Positions 59,979 through 64,000 of a stretch of DNA of 64,000 nucleotides are shown in pieces (position 1 is the first letter of the stretch; each line of letters opens with the position of its first letter). The translations under genes were made by a program, and so were the position numbers. The stretch comes from Alnus glutinosa (Eukaryota > Streptophyta > Magnoliopsida > Fagales > Betulaceae), in assembly GCF_958979055.1 (NCBI RefSeq), contig NC_084889.1:2542001-2606000 (forward strand). The letters run 5' to 3'. A model generated the notes under the pieces. It worked only from the letters and a program-made list of their open reading frames with translations, was not told the origin of the DNA and ran no database searches.

Positions 59979-62869
59979 CTAATTTCTTTTCTATTTCTAT
60001 ATAAACTTTTATATTGGTTCACTTGAATGGGTACTCTTCAAGTTCAATGACTACTACATATTCAGTTTTTAGACTATTCCAAATTTAATTAATTTTTAAA
60101 TATTTACATGAGTCGGTGAGGGTTTTTTTTTTTTTCCTTTTTTTTTAAAAAAATTGGTTAAGGGAAAAAGTTACATGAGACGATCATTTCCACTCCTAAT
60201 TCAAAAGGAAAAAGTGGACGAGTCTACAAATGAAAAAGGGGTGGGCTCCCAATAATAGACCCAAAACGAACCAAAACAGTGCTAAAATAATTACAAATAG
60301 TAAAAAATTAGTCAAACAAATGACCCGGTTATTTCAATGAGCCTCATAAGGCGGTTACATAAGCTAAAGAGGTACATATTAAGACAAACTTATATGTACC
60401 TCCACTTGGGAACAACAACAACCACCCGAATGAGGCTAAATCGATAAAAGCAATGTTAAAGTTCGAATTTGAAACTTTAGGAGATAGAGGCACTAACACA
60501 AATTTAAATACAAGAGTCTTCCCTAAAAGTAAACATTAACAAAAGTAAGATAAAATAACATAAAAGCAACAAAAAAAAACTCCAAAACAAGGGACTGACA
60601 GGCCTGAGAGCTCTTGCGCGCGTGTTGAATGGTTACTACAACATTTAGGAAATATATATATATATATATATTAAAAACAACTTTCTAATATTAAGTTTCT
60701 TACCATTGATATAATCATTTGTGTGGCACTTATTTGCGTAAAAAATGAATTACAGTGTGAATTTATAAAATAATTATAGTAAAAATTGTTGTATCCAAAT
60801 CTTTTTTTAAAAAATAAAAAATACTAATGAGATAAAATCTAAGCTATTTAAGGGATGTAATATAATAGAATACAATTTATTGCTAATGCTAAAGCTAAAA
60901 AAAAAAAATTATGAGAAACTACATTTATCACCTTCAAAACTACTAATCTATTTGTAATGTTTCCCAATTTGCTTTTGGAGTAGCAATGTCACTCTTCCCC
61001 AATTCAAAATAACAAAAGTACCCTCAATCTACGATTTCCTTAACTTTTGCCTCTTTTTTTTTTTTTTTTTTTTTCCATTTTTCTAAATTGTTTTCTTTCT
61101 TTTTCTCCTGAATTTTGTTGTCTTTTTAGAAAAGAATTTTGAATTTTTTGCTTTTTCTTTTCTGATTTTTTTGCATTTTATTTTTTTTGGAGCAAAAAGG
61201 GAGACATTGAAATTTAATAGTAAATTAGGGAGAAGATCTCAAGAATTAAAATATTTAGAAGATATTGCAAATATTATGGTAGTTAGATAAAAATAAATTT
61301 AATTCTCCAAAAAGAACTAAAAGAAAAGTGGATACATAACACCTTCTTTTGGGCCACATATATACCAATTCTTAGTTTGGAATTGACACTTTTTTGTTCC
61401 AAGATTCCGGATGACCGAACAAGATAAACTCCAGCCCATTTCATAATGATGTTATGGGCTGGTCCAGATAACTTGTTTGCCCAAACAAGTGAGCTCTACA
61501 TTTTGAACTGTCCTATGCTCATATTAGTGGCAAAAAGAAAGGGGAGCAGGTGAATATTATGATCCTTTTAAATTATTTGTTTGAATTCGAGAGAGAATTC
61601 GCAGGTGATTGTAAAAGACCATTTATGAGACTCACCTGACTGAATAAGTGTTTGGGCAACCTAATTTTTATTTAGTCAGGTGGGTTCTATAAGTAGTATT
61701 TCATAATTACCTGCCTAAACTCTCTTAAATTCAGATAAATAATTTTAGAGGATCTTGATCCCGCGTGCAAGAGTTCCTGTCCACCAAAAGTTCTTAAAAC
61801 AAAAAAGAAAAAAGAAAAAAGAAAAAAGAAAAACTTTGTTTTAAGCCCACCTTGGTTTTCAATCAACGTTCAAGCAATCTTCTGTCTTCAGGAATCAGGT
61901 GGAGCTCCAACCGACAACCTTGGTCCGTAGAAGACTACTTAGAGTACTGGCGGTTTGGTTCGTATGGGTCAAGATTAAAAAATAATGTTGAATAAAAATT
62001 GATTAAAATTATTAAACAAAATAAATAAATAATTTAACAAAATTTAATTATTGTTTAAAAAATAGAAATATAACTTATAAGTTATATGCCACGCCTAGCG
62101 TTAATTTATTCATTTGCCGTCAACAAATCTTTATATTTTGAAATCGAGGTATTTTTTTTTTTCATTTTTAGTAGTCTTGAATATATTATTTTCAAAATAT
62201 TCAAGTTTATTTTTTTAAAAAGAAAATTCAAAAATTAAGTCACGAATATTTTTGCATATTCTATTAAATTATTACCAACACTTAAATCCTATCAATTTGT
62301 TTTTCTTAAAAAAAAAATGGATATTTTGAAAATTTTGATAGGATTTAACGAAAAATTCTAATAAATAGTTGAAATTAAGAAAAAAGAAAGAAAGAAGGAT
62401 GTATACTCTAAATTGACACTTTTAAAATTTGGGTATTTGTTTTTTTAAAAAGTAAAAAAAAAATTAAGAATTATAAATGATTTTTTAAAAAAAAAAATAG
62501 TTAATTTTGAGATTTCAGCACAAATATAAAGCAATCATCGTTATAACTTATAAGTAAATGCATATGACCAATTGAGATGAGCCGATTAAAATAAAAAAAA
62601 TAAAAAAAAAAAGAATTACAAAAAATGTAAAAAGTCAGTTGCTCTTTGAATAAAAAGCCAGTTCATTTTGGCACTAAACAAAAGCTACACGTCATCTCAT
62701 CCCCTAAAACTACCGAAAAATCTGGTTGGGAAGCGTGCCGCTTCCTTCATTAATGCGTCAGCTCAACCAACTCTCTCATTCATACGACCATAAAACGCCG
62801 TAGTACTGATGGTCTCCGAGTTAAGAAGAATTGCACGTCCCGAAGAGCGAGCGAACGGCAGACGAAGCT
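59979..62869. other. Intergenic between divergent thioredoxin-like gene and SCP2
   Basis: Very AT-rich. It contains (TA)n at about 60652-60671, a T run near 61053-61074, MITE copy B (61561-61754) and an (AAAAAAG)n run at about 61801-61833. The SCP2 promoter and leader run from about 62690. No gene is seen between. Confidence 0.55.
61561..61754. mobile_element. Fold-back MITE, copy B
   Basis: A 194-bp element of the same family as 21643-21835. It shares gatcct ends, a ttgaattcgagagagaattc block, and 'agaccatttatgag' with its imperfect inverse near the right end. Confidence 0.85.
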
Positions 62870-63147
62870 ATGGCCGATTCCACCAAGCAGCTCAAGTCCG
62901 ACGCCTTGCTGGAGCAGATGAAGCAACACCTGGCCACCGATGCCGGCAAGGAGCTCACCAAGAAGATCAACCTCGTCTATCAGTTCAACATCGCTCCTAA
63001 GGTACACCATTTCTCTCTCACACCCAATTTTACGTGTATTCTTTCATATACACCCAATCTGATCCAGGCTGACTTTTGAACTGTAGAAAATCGGATTCGA
63101 CGAGGTAATCTATACCGTTGATCTGAAGAAGGGGGAGGTCTGCAAAG
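62870..63147 (+). CDS. SCP2: Sterol carrier protein 2 (SCP2), first two coding exons
   Basis: Exons 62870-63001 and 63087-63147 join in frame to 64 codons and one base. A third exon must lie beyond the right edge, because 63148-64000 is intron with no matching exon. The sequence KSDALLEQMKQHLATDAGKE, then KKINLVYQFNIAPKKIGFDE and VIYTVDLKKGEVCKG, is the N-terminal half of a single-domain SCP2. Plant SCP2 is about 120 residues, carries lipids and sterols, and is imported to peroxisomes through a C-terminal signal (not in view). The start is the ATG at 62870 (MADSTKQLKSD). A TTG at 62831 is in frame but not a likely start. The exon is GC-rich compared with its surroundings. Confidence 0.94.
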
Positions 63148-64000
63148 GTTAGGGATTCAGCCTTCTAATTTTCTGATCTTGCTTCGTTTTTGTTCTAATT
63201 CTGTTCATTTAGAAATAGCTATTATCGATTCATTGCCATATTGCCACGAGTACGGATCGTATTGAAAGTTGGAATCACTTTCCTGTCTAACTAGTTGTTG
63301 TAATTGCTCCAAATTCAGTAGTTAACGGGCAAATTCAAATCTTGTGTGTCTAAGAAAGAACGGAGTTGTTGAATTTCTAAGGTGTTTGACCTTTTTGTCG
63401 CTATGATGGTTCGTAAAATAGCTGGAGGAATCGAATGCTGTAATTGTTAAGTATGTATTGCATTCTACTCTGACTTGCACCCAATCTGTCATGGAACCTC
63501 GTTGGTTTAATTGGGAAATTTTCTGTGCCTTACTCCATAGAGTGGAGGTTATTGAGAGGGTGTGCGAACTGTGTATTCTTCATCTTTGATGGTGGAATTC
63601 TTATTGTTAAAGTATTAGTCAAATGATTAAATTTTCCTTTCATATCAATTTAAGCTTTGGGATAATTAGTGATTTAATATAATATCAAAGCAGAAGTCCT
63701 GAATTCCACAATTTACCCTAATTTCAGTTAAATATTTCACATGTTGAAGCCCGTAAATCTCGGTGTTTTTGTATTTTTTATGTTTTCTCAATTTTTTTTG
63801 TTATTTTGTTTAAGATGCTATGCAAGAAAATAGTTATTAATCGTTGGTGTCATTTTTGCCCGCAAACAGTATATTGAACTGTAATTCATAAAAACATGTA
63901 CGTATTTCATTTTGTTTGAACAATTCAAAAACCATGTAAATACTATGCTTTTGGGTAATAAGTCGTTCCTTATTGAAGTTTTCTTGAATTATAGGGCCAT

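Noticed and set aside
62780..63010. Minus-strand 76-residue frame
   Set aside because: It is antisense to SCP2 exon 1.

Overview
This is plant nuclear DNA. The genes have many introns and almost all use GT-AG splice sites. The DNA between genes is AT-rich and full of (AT)n, (GA)n and poly-A/T tracts, small fold-back elements, LINE tails and LTR debris. Every recognisable gene matches a eudicot family. The LINE and MITE types resemble those of woody rosids (possibly Fagales), but that placement is inference.

Layout from left to right. (1) 157-3179, minus: N-terminal two thirds of replication factor C subunit 4. The 3' end of the gene lies off the left edge. (2) 4665-6360, minus: a small bZIP-type factor with an unusual basic region. 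(3) 8401-18457, plus: a complete NDR-type AGC kinase in 12 exons, with introns that hold LINE pieces, a 282-bp tandem duplication and a 1.1-kb hAT-type non-autonomous element with a perfect 8-bp target duplication. (4) 20458-22315, plus: a COR27/COR28-type cold- and clock-regulated gene with evening elements and G-boxes upstream. (5) 22.3-28.7 kb: repeats, a 5S-rRNA-like TRIM relic and a broken PPR gene. (6) 29021-33503, plus: mitochondrial COQ10. (7) 33.5-51.9 kb: an 18-kb stretch with no confident gene, made of MITEs, LTR fragments, a LINE insertion and a few GC-richer islands. (8) 51883-54983, plus: CYP707A, the ABA 8'-hydroxylase. (9) 57033-59978, minus: a plastid-type thioredoxin-like protein. 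(10) 62870 to the right edge, plus: the first two coding exons of sterol carrier protein 2.

The genes do not form one pathway; this is an ordinary chromosomal neighbourhood. Several relate to environmental response: COR27 to cold, clock and light, CYP707A to ABA breakdown, and NDR kinase to growth and polarity. I found no clear new multi-gene system. The best leads are the non-canonical bZIP basic region, the evening-element/G-box cluster, a perfect 13-bp hairpin just upstream of the CYP707A TATA box, the 5S-like TRIM relic, and a stray copy of the RFC4 P-loop exon. Exon borders were worked out by hand from reading frame, GT/AG (once GC/AG) sites and family similarity remembered rather than searched.
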